64,000 nucleotides of DNA, from the NCBI GenBank assembly GCA_946807835.1, contig OX327686.1, positions 1,984,001 through 2,048,000 of the forward strand, in the 5' to 3' direction. The stretch is from Ailanthus altissimus (lineage: Eukaryota; Streptophyta; Magnoliopsida; Sapindales; Simaroubaceae). Made by a program: the position numbers and the translations under genes. This document shows, one piece after another, positions 27,116-40,402 of the stretch. Position 1 is the stretch's first letter. The number at the start of each line of letters is the position of its first letter. The notes beneath the pieces were generated by a model. That model ran no database searches and was not told where the DNA came from. It saw nothing but the letters and a program-made list of their open reading frames with translations.

Positions 27116-27970
27116 GAGCTAGGTATTGACGCTGAAACATTCATTTCTAAGTTGATGTAGTTGAGAGTTTGATATTTTCAGAGAGTATAGCAATCGAGAA
27201 TTTTGAATGAATTTGTATATTGATTTATCGAAAAAGCAGCACGAATACAGTGTTCAATACGTTGGACGTTGAAATGTTGACCCAGAGCTTAAAGTATCTG
27301 AATATATATTAACCTCATATTTGGCGATCAGCCATACACGATAATACTGTGTACCGTAAATGTTAATGGTTTTCCAATATAGCGTGAAGAATATTTTACA
27401 TCTCTTGTAAATTTTAGTAACATAATTATTTCTTACCTTGAAAATATGTATGTGCATTTCATCCTGTTCAGCCTTAATAAAAAAAAGGAAAGAGAGAATA
27501 AAAGACTATTATTTATTCTTGTTAACCCCATTGTGAATAATAGTAATTAAAAATTATGTTGAAGAGATTTACAAATGAGGCATAGATTGAAAAACGACAT
27601 GGAGTCGAAAGTAAAGTAAAAGTACGAAGATAGAATTGAAGTTTGAGGCTTTAAATTAAAAACTGATCTCAAGTTTAGACGCTGCGACGCTCAGCATCAT
27701 CAACGCTATAGTGCTAGTGTAATTTTTCTTGTGAGAGGTTAAAAATAGATTATTATTTTGATTTGAAAGACATCACTAAAACAATAGAGTATCTATTATA
27801 ACTTTAAAAGAGAAATCTTTGCGAGAGATTATTGTTCTTTGTGTTTAATAAAAGAGGCAAAAATATTGATTCACCGTGAACATAGATAATTGTCAAACTA
27901 TTTAAACATTATTTTATGTGTTTGATTTATAGTTTTTTCTTTAATTTTTTTATAATTTCGCACTCTTAAT
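27116..27970. other. spacer without identifiable features
   Basis: AT-rich sequence between the BAHD fragments and the DUF4220 remnant; no recognisable coding, repeat or RNA feature. Confidence 0.5.
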
Positions 27971-27973
27971 TAC

Positions 27974-28610
27974 TTGTATTTGAAGAATTCCAACACCTAT
28001 GAATCAACAATGAATGTGTTGCCTACAAAAGTATCAAAAATTCCTTTAGAAATAATGGCACAAATAATGCATTCATGGTTTTTGTGGGCACCTTTGCTCA
28101 TGGTGCACATTGGTGGCCCTAAGACATTCACCGCTTATTCTGTGGAAGATTACTCTAATTATGCTAGTAGTGAGGCACTTGCTACAACTTGCAGTTCAAA
28201 TAGGTGTAGTGATTTTGATTCTTGTCATGGAGAAAACTCCTGTCTCCCAATCTCAAGATTACATTTGTTGTTACATGGGACAAATAAAATTAGTGGAAGG
28301 ATTTGGGCTCTCAAAGTCACCAATATTACCTTTGTTCCCAAAGAGCCTAAATCTTGTAGGCCTTTGATAGGCAGCATTTCTGGTCTAGCATTGCTTGTTA
28401 AGGGCTTATCAATGTTTTGATCCATTACAGCCTCACCTGTAGACTTGGCTTGCCACCCTTTGTGTCTAATTAATTATCTTCCTTCAATGACTGTAGGCTA
28501 TTTCTTCCTGAAGATGTTTTTAAAATTGCAGAAATTTGAACCTGGTTTCTTGTTTGAGATGGACTTTCTTTACACCAAGGCTCCTATTGACTATTCACAT
28601 AGGTTTTATT
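27974..28610 (+). pseudogene. DUF4220 (DUF4220/DUF594-type) membrane protein remnant
   Basis: The N-terminal frame contains LWAPLLMVHIGGPKTFTAYS(V)ED, the signature of plant DUF4220 proteins. After a shift, another frame continues with RHLLQLAVQIGVVI. The first frame resumes with GRIWALK. A third piece at about 28500-28600 reads EPGFLFEMDFLYTKAP, matching the later part of the family. At least two frameshifts and several stops break it; the usual DUF594 C-terminal domain is not seen. DUF4220 function is unknown. Confidence 0.7.
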
Positions 28611-28639
28611 TATTTATTTTTATTTTTTTCTAAAATCAC

Positions 28640-29480
28640 ATATTATTTAAATTTTAATAAAATTTAAGTAAATACCATGTTCAACTCTATAAATTTCTTT
28701 ATCCGTAGGATACGTTAAATGTATAGAATGATTATAACAAAGTTTCATTGTTCATACTAACTGCTATTGTGAGAAGAATATTTTATAGAGTTAATAACCA
28801 ATTTTGCAGCCCCATAATGTTTAAGCTTACACATTGATCTATAGTTTGAATTTTTAATAACTTATAAACAAAATCATTTTTTAAAATAAAAAAGGCAATT
28901 CTTGTTTGACGTATTAATATTATATTAGAGGATCATAAATATTATAATTAAAAAATTACTGAAATAAGATATTATATTTATATATTGATGCATGTCCAAA
29001 CATAAATTCTAAGAAGAAAATAACTCATATCCCACACTTGAAAAGTAAATTTTATAAAAAAATAAAAAAATAAAAGAAAATTAATTACCAAAAGAGGAGT
29101 CTATGTTTGCATACTTAAACATAAAGAACAATTTATGCCTAAAAAAAATGAATATAAACATTTCAAAGGAGAAAAGAGAAATTCTCATAATCAAGAGAAC
29201 AACTAATACCTGACATTAAAATAATAAACCTAAAAAATATACAAATCTAATATAAAAAAAAGAGATATTTAAAAAAAAATTATTTACTGTTTCAACATTT
29301 GTTAAGGCTCAAACCACAATTTTATAGTCGGAGAAATTACCTTTAATCACTCGACCAAACCACCGCGTGCTAACAAAAAATGCGATTCTTACCATTCACA
29401 AATTTACGGTTACCGACACCAATTGCAAAACTCGCAGAGAAGTTGGTGCTTTACCAAGTGTTGGGGCACCAAAAGACGGT
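28640..29480. other. AT-rich spacer upstream of ASHR3
   Basis: Very AT-rich, with no gene or repeat that I can name. Base composition becomes more GC-rich from about 29340, where the ASHR3 promoter probably begins. Confidence 0.5.
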
Positions 29481-29510
29481 GCACTCCAAGCGGCTAAATC
29501 CACAATTCAA

Positions 29511-29518
29511 ATTCCCGC
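29511..29518 (+). promoter_or_regulatory. E2F-like site (ATTCCCGC)
   Basis: One base away from the TTTSSCGC E2F consensus, about 204 bp upstream of the ASHR3 ATG. It pairs with the canonical site at 29606. Confidence 0.4.
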
Positions 29519-29605
29519 TCCCCTACACCAGTGTGAACCCCACAATCCAAGGCCATTGCCGTAATTTCAACCCAAATTTTTCCCCAAAATCTCTAAATCC
29601 CCAGC

Positions 29606-29613
29606 TTTCCCGC
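29606..29613 (+). promoter_or_regulatory. canonical E2F site (TTTCCCGC)
   Basis: Exact match to the TTTSSCGC consensus, about 109 bp upstream of the ASHR3 start codon. E2F sites mark S-phase and cell-cycle genes in plants. Confidence 0.55.
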
Positions 29614-29721
29614 TCAAATTTCCCTCTCTTTTTATTTATTTATTTTTATTTTCCTGTATTTCTATAAAGACAGAATTTACAATTGTTATTTTAAATCTTC
29701 ATTAATTACTTTAAAGAAAAA

Positions 29722-32700
29722 ATGCCAGACCTCGCGAATCTCTCCCTCTCCAAGTCGCTAGCCCTAACTCGGTGCGCTTCTCCTCTAAAGCCACTCTCTC
29801 CCGACTCGGCGACCGCGACTCAGTCGCCTCGCGCCGGCTCGGCGATCCAAACCCTAGCGTTGACCGGCGAGGACGAGAGAGCGTGCGTTAACGGAAACGG
29901 TAACGCCATTAGGGTTATAAGGCGGAGCCGTGGCGCCAGGAAGGTCGTCGGTTTGGAGGATCACGTGGCGGCTTGGGCGAAGAAGAAGATGGAATCCGGG
30001 GCCCCACAGTCAAAATACTTTCTCCCGTTTCTTGTCGGCGCCAAGAAAATGGTTCGTTTTTGTTTTTCTCTGATTCTTTTCATTTAAAGTTTTGTTTACT
30101 AAAAAGAATTTTAAAAATGTCATTTTTTTGCTTGTTCTGTATTTCAATTATTAGTAGGAGCTTCAAGATTCGTAGGTCGAGTTTCTTGGTAAATCTTTCA
30201 GAACAAAATAGTTACAAGTTAGAAAAAATATCAAACTAGTCAGAAAATACGACTCTTTTGATCTCAGTTTGATATCAAATTAGAAAAGCCAAACAGTCAC
30301 AAGTTACAAGCTTCGTATTGGGGTCGTGATGTAATTATCGTGTTTCTTAGTTGTTCAGAATATTTAGATGCGGTGCTTTAAGCCTGAGAAGTAGTTTACT
30401 TTGTTTGTAGAATTTTAAAATGAATCTTTGATGTTAGTTGAATGAATCCTCTTAGCAAAGAGGGCGTGGCACTCATTGGCTCCTTCATAAGCATCAAAGA
30501 TAGGTTATTGATTTAAGTTTCCAATAATGTGAAAGGCCATTCTGAAGATTCTTTTGTATTGCCTTCCTGGGCCTAATATGGGAAAGGGCAACGAGATGTA
30601 ATTTTGATATGAGGAGCTTACCCTCTTGGTATTTTTTTTCTCTCCTTCGTATTTTCTGACTCTGTGGCCTTTAGTTGGGTGAGATTAGAAAGGAAGTTTA
30701 GGTGTTGACCTGCACATTTATTTTCTTTTAAAATGAACTCTGGGAGCTTGTTTGAGTTAGTGTTGTATTCCTAGTTTTAAGTGCCTACATATAGATGGAA
30801 CTGGTTTCTGTGTTTCTTTATTGAATAATGTTATAATACTTATCATTAAAAATATGGACACAAGATATGACGTAGAGGTTCTTTTATAGATCCATTCCCT
30901 GTTCATTTTAGACCCCGGAGAGATAAGATACAGAAAAGGTCCAAACTTTCATTCTTTCAATTTATAGTTAACTTTTAAGTGAAAATAGAAAGCTTATATG
31001 GTATAATTCCACTTTGCTGTTTGAAAGATTATGCAATGATGTGGTATTGCTCTTTTTTTCTGAGTTCATTTCAGGTTGAATGTCGAGCTTGCCATAGATT
31101 TATCTACCCTGGGGAAGAGATGTTATGTCCAGTTCGTGGATGTGGAGGAGTATATCATTTAATATGTGTTAAGGAAAGGCTTGGTGTCTCCAACCTAAAA
31201 AACTTCAAGTGTCCACATCATGTAAGAATTAAAATCTTATGATTATTATATTCTTCTTTATTTTTGAAGATTTCTACATCCTTGGAATGAGTAAATGTGC
31301 TTCTTGGGAGCAATCATGCATTTAAACTTGGCAGGAAATGATAAGCTTTCACACAATGAAGTTTATTAATTTTGTCTGGAGAAGCTAGCTTGTTTATACT
31401 ATGAAGTTTCACTTAGGCATCATTTGTTGTAACTTTAATGACTTGTCATCACAGAAAACTACTAAAATTTGTGTTGGGCTGTTTCATCAATTTCTTATGG
31501 TTCGTGGGTACATGGATTGCTTTACTGAAAATCACTCTTGAACTGTGTAGTTCTTATGTCTACTATGTGACTTTGAATCAAGAGTTTCATGCTGCATTCC
31601 TGGGTTATAATTGCAAAAATTTTCAGTTGATTCTATGTAATATTTCAGAAGTGATTCTGATGAAATTTTAATTCAATGTCATAAATTTCATGCCATTCCT
31701 AATACATACTCACTTTCTTATATGACATCTTCTTGTAAACAGGCATGCTTTATTTGCCGACAGAGATTACAGTGGCGATGTGTACGATGCACAATAGCAT
31801 CACATGATAAGTGTGCGCCTTGGTCAGATAAAGTGATTCATTTAAGAGATCAACCAGGACGAGTAATTTGTTGGAGGCATCCAGCTAATTGGTTGCTGGA
31901 TAAGCAGGTCAATTTCTTCTTTCCTTAATAAGTAATGTATATTTGTTATTTGCCTTACTGACATCTTATGGTTATAAACAATGCTTTTTTCTCTTTCAAG
32001 ATTGAAAAAAGGCTATGAAGTGGCTACTGTACTAAACTTAGGTTGAGCTTTGACTTCTAGAAGCCATAGCTATTGTCCTTATGATTCATGCGTATCATCA
32101 GTTTGATAATTTGACTTTGTTTGAGCCTCCTATTCTATTTATTTTTTCTCTTTTTCTTCCTTATACAACTGATCATAGTATTTGATTATATTTGTGTTTC
32201 ATGTTGCTTGGGATTCCCACATAAATTTTCAGATTTAGAATTTAGGTTCACCATATATTGTGCTTTATGAACTTCTATAGCGAACTTGGAGTTTTAGTTG
32301 GCAAAAATTATCAAGACTTCACAAATCCACTTACAATGTTGTTGTTTCTGGTAAATTTGATTACAAACAATTATTTGATTCCCACCAAGGCATTAATGCA
32401 TTAAAAGAAACTGGAAATCTAATTATTTGAACATGTTTTAATTTTCTTAAATTTTAGTTTCTTTAAAAAATTATTGGCTTGTCTAGTTGGTTTGGTTTTA
32501 GATTGCTTCTATACTAACAGTAGCTACTACAATTACTGGAAGTTGCAATCAGTTATCTTAAACCTATTGCCCCATTTGGATTATCTGAAATTTTCTTTTT
32601 CTTGGCAGAATTTACTGTAATTTGGTGCAATTGTGCTTGTAGAGTTGTCTCAAAAGTTGATGACACTTGTAAATATTAAAAGACTGGAATGTATATATCT

Positions 32701-35700
32701 GATATTTTTACAATTTTCTATAATTTACTAGATACTATTCAGATTCAAATGAATTTCTTTGGCTTCCGCATAGTTTACTTTGATTTGGTATGGCTGTAAT
32801 TAAGGGTGGCAATGGGGCAGGGGTCATAATTCCCACCCCCATACTAGAATATGTAATGCGGGTTTGAGTAGGGGATCCCTAAATAAGGATAGGGATCTTT
32901 GTATTTTATACCCATTTTTTTTAATTTCTTAAATAATCTTTTATTTGTATTGATTTAATTTTGTAAAATAGTTTTTTACCCCGTACAATCGTAATATACC
33001 AAAAAACAATTGTAAACATCCATGAAATAAACTATATCGAGTCTTTAAGTTTTCAACTACTAATTTTAAAAATCAGTAACATGAATTAAAATTCAAAAAT
33101 CACAAAAATTAATAATTTTTTTCAACTTTGGTATTTAAATCATGTTTCATTTGTAATTCAAACATCAAAGTCTCTATTAAGATTCCTTGCAAACTTATAA
33201 TACAAAGTAAAAGAAATTTTAAGTTAGATGGGTGATGATTTAGAAATTAAGAATGGTAATAAAATTATTTATCTCTTTTGTTTGTTTTTCTTTATTTTTT
33301 TTTTCCTCAACAAATGAGCTCACTTTAATTTGGAAGCAAATATCTAATATTTAAAATAATTAAAAAAAGGAATTAAAAATATAATGTAAAATTTTATACC
33401 TTTAGATTTAGTATGTAGCCAATTTTGATTTATATAAATAAATAAATATTTTTAAATTAGGTATTTGAAGCGGATTTGGGAAAATAAACTTATTTCTAAA
33501 TCTCACCCAAATTTAATTCGGGTTTGAATTATTGTACCCAAACTTGCCATATTTTTTAATAAATGCCTAAAATGCAATTCAAATTAGTCTCCATTTGGGT
33601 TGGGTCCCCACGGGTCCCAACTATGTGGGGAATTCTGCCACCCTTAGCTGTAACCTTTAGATCAATTCATCAAAATTTGGTGATTTTTATGAATGTTTAA
33701 GAGTTGGAAACATGTTTCTGATATTTTTCTATTTGTCATTTATTTATCCTTTGGAAAATAACAAGTAATTTATATAGATATATGGATTGATCAGTTAGGT
33801 TAGTGTCAGATGTTTTTTTTGACCACCTGAAAAGAATAAAATAGAATTCATCTAACCACAATCCATGTTTTTTTAAATTTCTCGTGACAACAGAATTCTA
33901 GATGTGTCAAATTTTATTGTTTATTTTGGCACTGGAAACTTATATTTATTATGAAAAAGATCATTCTGTATCACTTGTCATAATGCAATAAATAGATGAA
34001 AATTTTGGCATGTGATGTTTTTGTTGCTTATGCAGAAAATAAGATGATTATTCTATTTTTGGGGAGAGATGTTGATGTGCAGATTGAAGCCTAGAATGCA
34101 AGCTTATCAGTCAATGATGTCAGTCCTATGAGACTTGTCCATGTTTATTTGCATGCTTGAGTTCTGTTTGATCAATGCCTGGTTGACATACACATATTTT
34201 CAAGTTCTTGTCCATGTGACAATGCAAATATGCTAGAGTGTAATGGATTTCTTGTAATTTACTTCATAATCAAATCAATTGTAAAAAGGGTACACTAATC
34301 ATGGGACTGTTTAATTGTTACTATTTAGAATAACTTAACTTCCTCATGTTTGGGCACTTTTGTGCATGTTACCTTGTAACTATTTTAAAATTGATCAACT
34401 TTTTTGGTTAAGGTTTTATTTCTCTATTCTTATTTATTGATTAGGCTGGCTGACAGGACTGATATATTTGTTGAATGAGCAGCATGCAGAGGCAACATGT
34501 GACATAGAGGTCAGACTTTTTGCACACTTTGTCAGAATAATTTTGATCTTATTTCTTTTAAGTCTATTTATATTAATAGTTCAAGATATATAAATTATGT
34601 ATTAACTTGTTCTTTAAGAAAAATGATGCTACATTTGTAATTAAAAGGTGGCAGGGCAGCCAGGACAATGGCTTGTGCTCCCACTAGCTTTTTACTACTT
34701 GGTAGTACATATGTTAAGATAAAGAATGACAACTCTTTTAAATTCTACATTTAAGTTACCATTATGCTATATCTTGATATGAAAAGAAGGTGAATAAATT
34801 GAAATTGCTGTCCATTTTATGCATTTACCAGAAACCTCAAATTTGTATTTTGTTTTATACTTTTTGTCATATCAAATTGAGATTTCTTCTCAAGGTGAGA
34901 TCTTTCAGATTGTAAATGCAGACAGGCATAAAACTATATAAAGATTATTTTCTTTCTGGTTGTCTCCTTAAATTGCTGAAATATTCACATGTATTATTAA
35001 TTAAAACTTCGTCATGTAAAATAGTAATTTGTGCAAAATGTAAATTTATCCTCTTCTTTTCTTGCCAAGCTTATCTGAAGTTTATGCAATAACTACACTG
35101 AGAATCATTGAGATTGAGTGAAGTAATGAGACTAATGTTATGAACAGCATGGATACTTGTAATATGTCTTCAACATTTTGCTCTAAATTTAGGAATAAAA
35201 TTGTAATATATCTGGTCTATGCAATAATTATGTCTTACATTTGAGTAATAAACTTTCATATCTATATTTCACAACTAAACTTTTCCCCTGCCTGATTTTG
35301 TAGGAAGTTTTCTGTCGCTTGCCTCTACCTTATGTTGATGAGGAGTTCAAGATTGATCTAACATGGAAAGATCTGATGGAAAACAAAGTTGGGCCACCTC
35401 CATATGTGCACATCAAGCGCAGTATCCATAAATGATATCTATTATATTGAACCATTTTTCACATATTGATTTAATGATATTCAGAGTATCTATTACTTGC
35501 ATGATGAGTAACTGTTTGCATTTTTACAGAATCATTTGTTAATGACTTTTTATCATATGTTTCTTTGTGGTGCATTGACCTTAACCGAAATTAGATATTT
35601 ACTTGGTCAAGAAGAAGCGTGATGACTCTGATGATGGTATTGGATGCACTAGCTGTACTTCTGAATGCTCTGAGAATTGTGTGTGCAGGTATCTCCTGCT

Positions 35701-38700
35701 TATGTTCCTATTTATGATGCTGACAACAGCTAATAGATGCTAATGAATATTAGAAAGAAACATTTATCTTCTGTTTTCTTGCATGAATACATCAATTAAC
35801 AGTTTTTGTGATAGAGTTATGTAACATTATTTTAACATCTTGGTCTGCCATGAATGTTCTAAATAAGCATATTAGTTTTTAGGGTCCAGTGTATTAGCTG
35901 CTCAAAGGCTTGCCGGTGCTCTGAGGCTTGCAATAACAGGCCATTTCGTAAGGAGAAGAAGATAAAACTTGTCAAGGTGAGAATTCTACTGAAGGAGTAC
36001 ATTGATTATGTTTACCTAAAGTTTGCGTCACATAGGCATGGGATGTTTTTTCTTAGTTTGTTATATAGGTACATTTAGCTTTTTTGTTCCCTTTCTGGCA
36101 GACTGAGTTTTGTGGTTGGGGAGTGGAGGCTGCTGAACCCATCAACAAAGCGAATTTTATAATTGAGTATATTGGGGAAGGTAGACTTTATATTGAAGCA
36201 TTGTTACTTTTCTTTTCATTTTTCAAGTTTGCTTCCATATTAGTGAAAAGAAACCATACTTCTATTAGCCATGATTGTCCTGCATTTTGTCTCCAGTAAG
36301 GGTGTTTAGATGATTTATTTGGGCCATTACATGATGCCGACATGGTTGGCTTTTTTTTCTAAATGGATGGAAGCTTTGATTATACATGTTTATGTTGTTG
36401 GCTTTGAAGCCATTTCCATCATTGCCAAGTTCAGAACAGCTATTAACTGTTGCCTTACTGTTTTTGAAAAATTTCAATTTCTTTTATTGGGAATTTTTTA
36501 GTTAATACAGTAGGATTTTGATCCTGTAGGTGCACAGCTCTAAAGAAAGCTAGTGTTTGACTTCAGTTTAAGCCAACTTTTAACTGAAGTCAAGAATTGG
36601 CTCTCATTAGAATTGTTTTGAGCAATGTTGCCCACCCTATCTGTGCATTAATATTATAATGCCAGTGTTCTTGTGTTTGGTTTCAAGAATAACCTAACCT
36701 GCATGGAATGTCTAAGATAAAAATTTATTGTTTTTCACTGATTTTCTCTTGATTTGAATTATAATGTTACCATAGAACTGGTTTCTAAGATAATAACTGC
36801 CTATGTGCCACATTCGATTATCAGTAGACTTGTCTATTGACTATTAATATGCTGTATGCAAACTTGGTGAATATAACTAAGCTTCAATCCTTTCAACTCT
36901 ATATTCAAATATCATGATGAAATTTTGGAAACTTGTTTGCATCTCTCTCCCTTGCTCACTCTTTTTTTTTTTGGGTGTATTTGGTTCTAATTCAGTTGAC
37001 AGTGTTGCTTAGCACTCTCATATCAGTACCCTATAACTAGCTGATCCTGACATGCATAGAATGTGTGAATGTGTATGTTGGATCTTTATCTTTTTGAGAT
37101 ACTGAATATGGAATTTAGTTAAAATTTTTAATAAACCTTGCCTTTGACTGTCAATGGCCACAACATCTCTTCCTACAAAACATCATCTGACTGGATATGT
37201 TTGTGGTTGAGGAGGTATTACCTTTGCTTTACAAAGATTTGATATTATTCCTTTTAGTTGCCTAATTTCACTTTCAATGATTGGTCATGATATAAAAAAT
37301 CATATGCGATTATCTTCTGCGATTAATGATGTATTGAATTTTGAAATTCTTTATTTAATGATTTTCAAATTTGGGGATGTAACTGAGCTCAGATATCTTT
37401 ATTCATGCTTCATCTTCAATGTGTTTTTGGAATGTTAACTAAACAGTTGTCTTTTTGTTTCAGTTATTGATGATGCTTTGTGTGAACAAAGGCTTTGGGA
37501 TATGAAATACCGAGGTGATGCGAACTTTTACATGTGTGAAATTCGGAAAGATTTTACAATTGATGCCACTTTCAAGGGGAATTTGTCTCGTTTTCTAAAT
37601 CACAGTTGTGATCCCAACTGTATATTGGAGAAATGGTTAGTATGATTAATATTATTATCATTATTATTATTTTTTACGGTGGTCAGGATTGCATTATGTG
37701 GTTTCCTTTAAGACTACGAACTCAAGACAAATGGTCTTGAAGTCCTCTCTTAGATTGAAAAAAGTTCCTAGAGACTATATGCAGTTCTCAATCAGTTTCA
37801 TTATTCTATGTTTAGAATTATGCAAAAACATTCATTTCTGTTAAATTTTTTTATCTTTCTCACTAATTTTTGCTCCTGCACTTTTTTATATAAACAATAC
37901 CATCATCATATAAATTACAGTTTTGAATATGATAATGCAATGGTCAAAATCTTATTGTCGCCGTCATCAAAATAGGTCTTTTTGGATAATTTTAAAAACA
38001 AGAAAGTAATATTGTACTTTAAGTCAAATTTTGAGAGTTTAGATGTCTTTAACCCTAAAAACTTTAATTCTGTTGTATTTGTCAAAGTTACACTAATAAA
38101 TTTTCTTGTCTGCAAATAATTATGATAATAATAATTGTTAAAACTTGTATTTAATATTAATATTAAGTTTTTTTTCTAATAATTTAAACTTTTGTATTAA
38201 ATAGTAAACTAATATAATATTAAAACCGATTTGTGTAGAAAAATGATAGAAAATTAGATGATATAAATCCATTGTTTTCCAAGCAACTATATGTATATAT
38301 ATTTACACATCAGAGACATGGTAGAAAAGACATGCTAGGACCTTGCTTTAGCCAAGACCAAATCATATGATATGACAATATTTAAGAAATCCTTGTCAAT
38401 AATATATAACAAGGAATAAGTGTCATTTACAGAGCAACACTCTAGATGTCTGGAATGGTGATGGCAAAAATCAGAGAGCACCTGGAAGTTTTTCTGTTGA
38501 ACTATTATTCTGATGCTGACTTGATATATACTTTCTTGAGCATATTTCTATCGTAGTTTTCTTGACCAGAATGTGCTAGACAAGAAGTTAAGTTGATAGC
38601 TTAGGAGTGGAACTTGATTTTCTTTGGTGAGTGTTAAGAGTTTCCCTATGGAAATTATAGAATTGATTAATGGCTTCTACAGACAAACTCCTGCTAAGGT

Positions 38701-39432
38701 TATCCTTGTTATTTCAACTTACATTCTATTCCATTGACACAATATAAAGTACTGGCACTTGCTGATCTATGCTAGCTATCTGCAGAAGACACGAGAGCTG
38801 AATAGCATATCATATTAAACTAGAGTTGGACTTCATCTGGTTTTTAACCATTTTAATTTGCTTTTCTTTAAGGCAAGTTGAAGGGGAAACACGGGTGGGC
38901 GTGTTTGCAGCTCGATCAATTAAAGCTGGAGAACCATTGACATATGATTACAGGTACATGTGGATCTTACTTCTTGTTGTCAAGCAACTCATAGTCAGGG
39001 GCATCTGTATTGCATGTGATTTTAGATAATTTTAATTCTTCTGCCATTAGATGTTTACACAGTTGCATACTTGTGGTTAATTAATGTGATTGTTGAAAAC
39101 CTAAGGGTAGTATATTCCTCGTCTTGATTAGATTAGACTTATTAGACTACCATATTGGAAATAATGCACGAGTAACATATACAGTACATATTACTTCAAG
39201 TTAAATAAAATGTGTCAGAGCTAGAGATGTTAACTGGTAACTGAGTAAAATTCTAAATGGTTTGGTCTGCAGATTTGTGCAATTTGGACCTGAAGTGAAG
39301 TGCTATTGCGGCGCTCCAAGTTGTCAAGGCTACCTCGGAACCAAAAGAAAGATTGGTAGGTCATTAGACCTTTGTTGGGGATTGAAACGCAAGAGATCTT
39401 CAACTGCTTGCCTAGCTATGATAACTGTATGA
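29722..39432 (+). CDS. ASHR3: PHD- and SET-domain histone-lysine N-methyltransferase, ASHR3 type
   Basis: Nuclear chromatin enzyme that transfers methyl groups to histone H3 (the ASH1 group is linked to H3K36). Exons: 29722-30051, 31075-31221, 31743-31907, 34483-34509, 35304-35421, 35595-35688, 35883-35976, 36102-36180, 37464-37635, 38873-38953 and 39273-39432, giving 488 residues with all phases consistent; Arabidopsis ASHR3 is about 497. The N-terminus MPDLANLSLSKSL matches ASHR3. PHD-type Cys/His residues run from about residue 112 (CRACHRF, CPVRGCGGVYHLIC, CFICRQ) to about 205. The AWS cysteines are at about 270-315 (GCTSCTSECSENCVC). SET follows, with CGWGVEAAE, FLNHSCDPNC and LTYDYRF. 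The post-SET CYCGAPSC is at about 446-453. The catalytic elements look intact. The 27-nt exon 4 encodes HAEATCDIE. The C-terminal tail is less conserved. Confidence 0.95.
32801..33646. mobile_element. non-autonomous hAT-like element in ASHR3 intron 3
   Basis: An 846-bp insertion with 11-bp perfect terminal inverted repeats (TAAGGGTGGCA / TGCCACCCTTA). It is flanked by an 8-bp duplication, GCTGTAAT at 32793-32800 and GCTGTAAC at 33647-33654, with one mismatch. Eight-base duplications are typical of hAT elements. The subterminal parts are G/C-rich (GGGGCAGGGG, GGGTCCCCACGGG) and the middle is AT-rich with no coding content, so it would depend on another element for movement. Confidence 0.8.
34483..34509 (+). 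other. 27-nt exon of ASHR3
   Basis: Flanked by AG upstream and GTCAGA downstream, and keeps the frame between LLDKQ and EVFCRLP. It encodes HAEATCDIE. Introns of 2.6 kb and 0.8 kb surround it, so it could easily be missed by gene predictors. Confidence 0.8.
37817..38235. repeat. dispersed repeat, copy A, in ASHR3 intron 9
   Basis: Aligns over about 400 bp with the reverse complement of 39990-40402. Shared blocks include GTCAAAGTTACACTAATAAA, ACTTTAAGTCAAATTTTGA and ATAATTATGATAATAATAAT. No coding content. Confidence 0.75.
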
Positions 39433-39799
39433 CCTGTTTCAGCAATTTCGGTCTTGAGTTATCATCGGTCATGTTGTGTATATTGATATTATCTTTAAGA
39501 AAAAAAGAAATAGAGGACCAGGAGACCAAAAACAGAAGAAAAAAAGGAAAAGGATAGTGTCCTGTTATGTCAACAAAAACAATTCAGCATAAGCAGATTT
39601 AGAAGGAAAGGGAAGCAAATGTAAGTTCTCATTGTTGTGTTATTAAACCCTTTTTCTTAGAATTTGATAATAAGAACATATTACTGATGTTTCACATTGG
39701 GGTTAGTTGTATTTTGCAAAGTTTTATCGCCTTTAATGAAGTTGTATAAATGATGGGTTGGAAATGAATTAATTGTCTGAGATGGTAGCACACCTTTGA

Positions 39800-40402
39800 A
39801 GCCCTAATTATTATTATTATTATTTTACCATTTAAGTTATTAGGAGAAGGTTTAATATTAATATTAAAAATGAATTTTAATAATTTTTTTTAACATGAAT
39901 CATAAACTAAGTGTTTAAGATTTAAAATAGGATAAATATAAATTAAGAAATTAATTAAAACAAATATGAGGATTTGAATTTATGAGTTTGGTTTTGATAT
40001 TATTATATTAGTTTACTATTTAATATAAAAGTTTAAATTATTAGAAAAAGACTCAACATTAGTTTTAGATACGAGTTTTAACAATTATTATTATCATAAT
40101 TATTTGTAGGCAAGAAAATTTATTAGTGTAACTTTGACAAACACAAAAGAATTAAAGCTTTTAGGGTTAAAGATATCCAAACTTTCAAAATTTGACTTAA
40201 AGTATAATATTACTTATTTTAAAAGATTTATTTTGGTGATTGTAAATTTGCGACAATAAAATTTTGATCATTGGTATTACTATATTTAAAATTTTGTAAT
40301 TTATACAATGATAATATTGTTTTATATAAAAAAGTGCAAAAGTAAAAATTGATAAGAAAGTTTAAAATTTTTAACGGAAATGAACATTTTTGAATAATTT
40401 TA
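39800..40402. repeat. dispersed repeat, copy B, inverted, downstream of ASHR3
   Basis: The 39990-40402 part is the inverted counterpart of copy A. The 39825-39895 part repeats a TTTAATATTAATATTAAAAAT block that also occurs at about 60607-60655, so the family has further copies. No open reading frame. Confidence 0.7.

Noticed and set aside
29367..29667. Two overlapping ORFs upstream of ASHR3
   Set aside because: They lie in the GC-richer promoter/leader and match nothing; the ASHR3 ATG at 29722 fits the family N-terminus.
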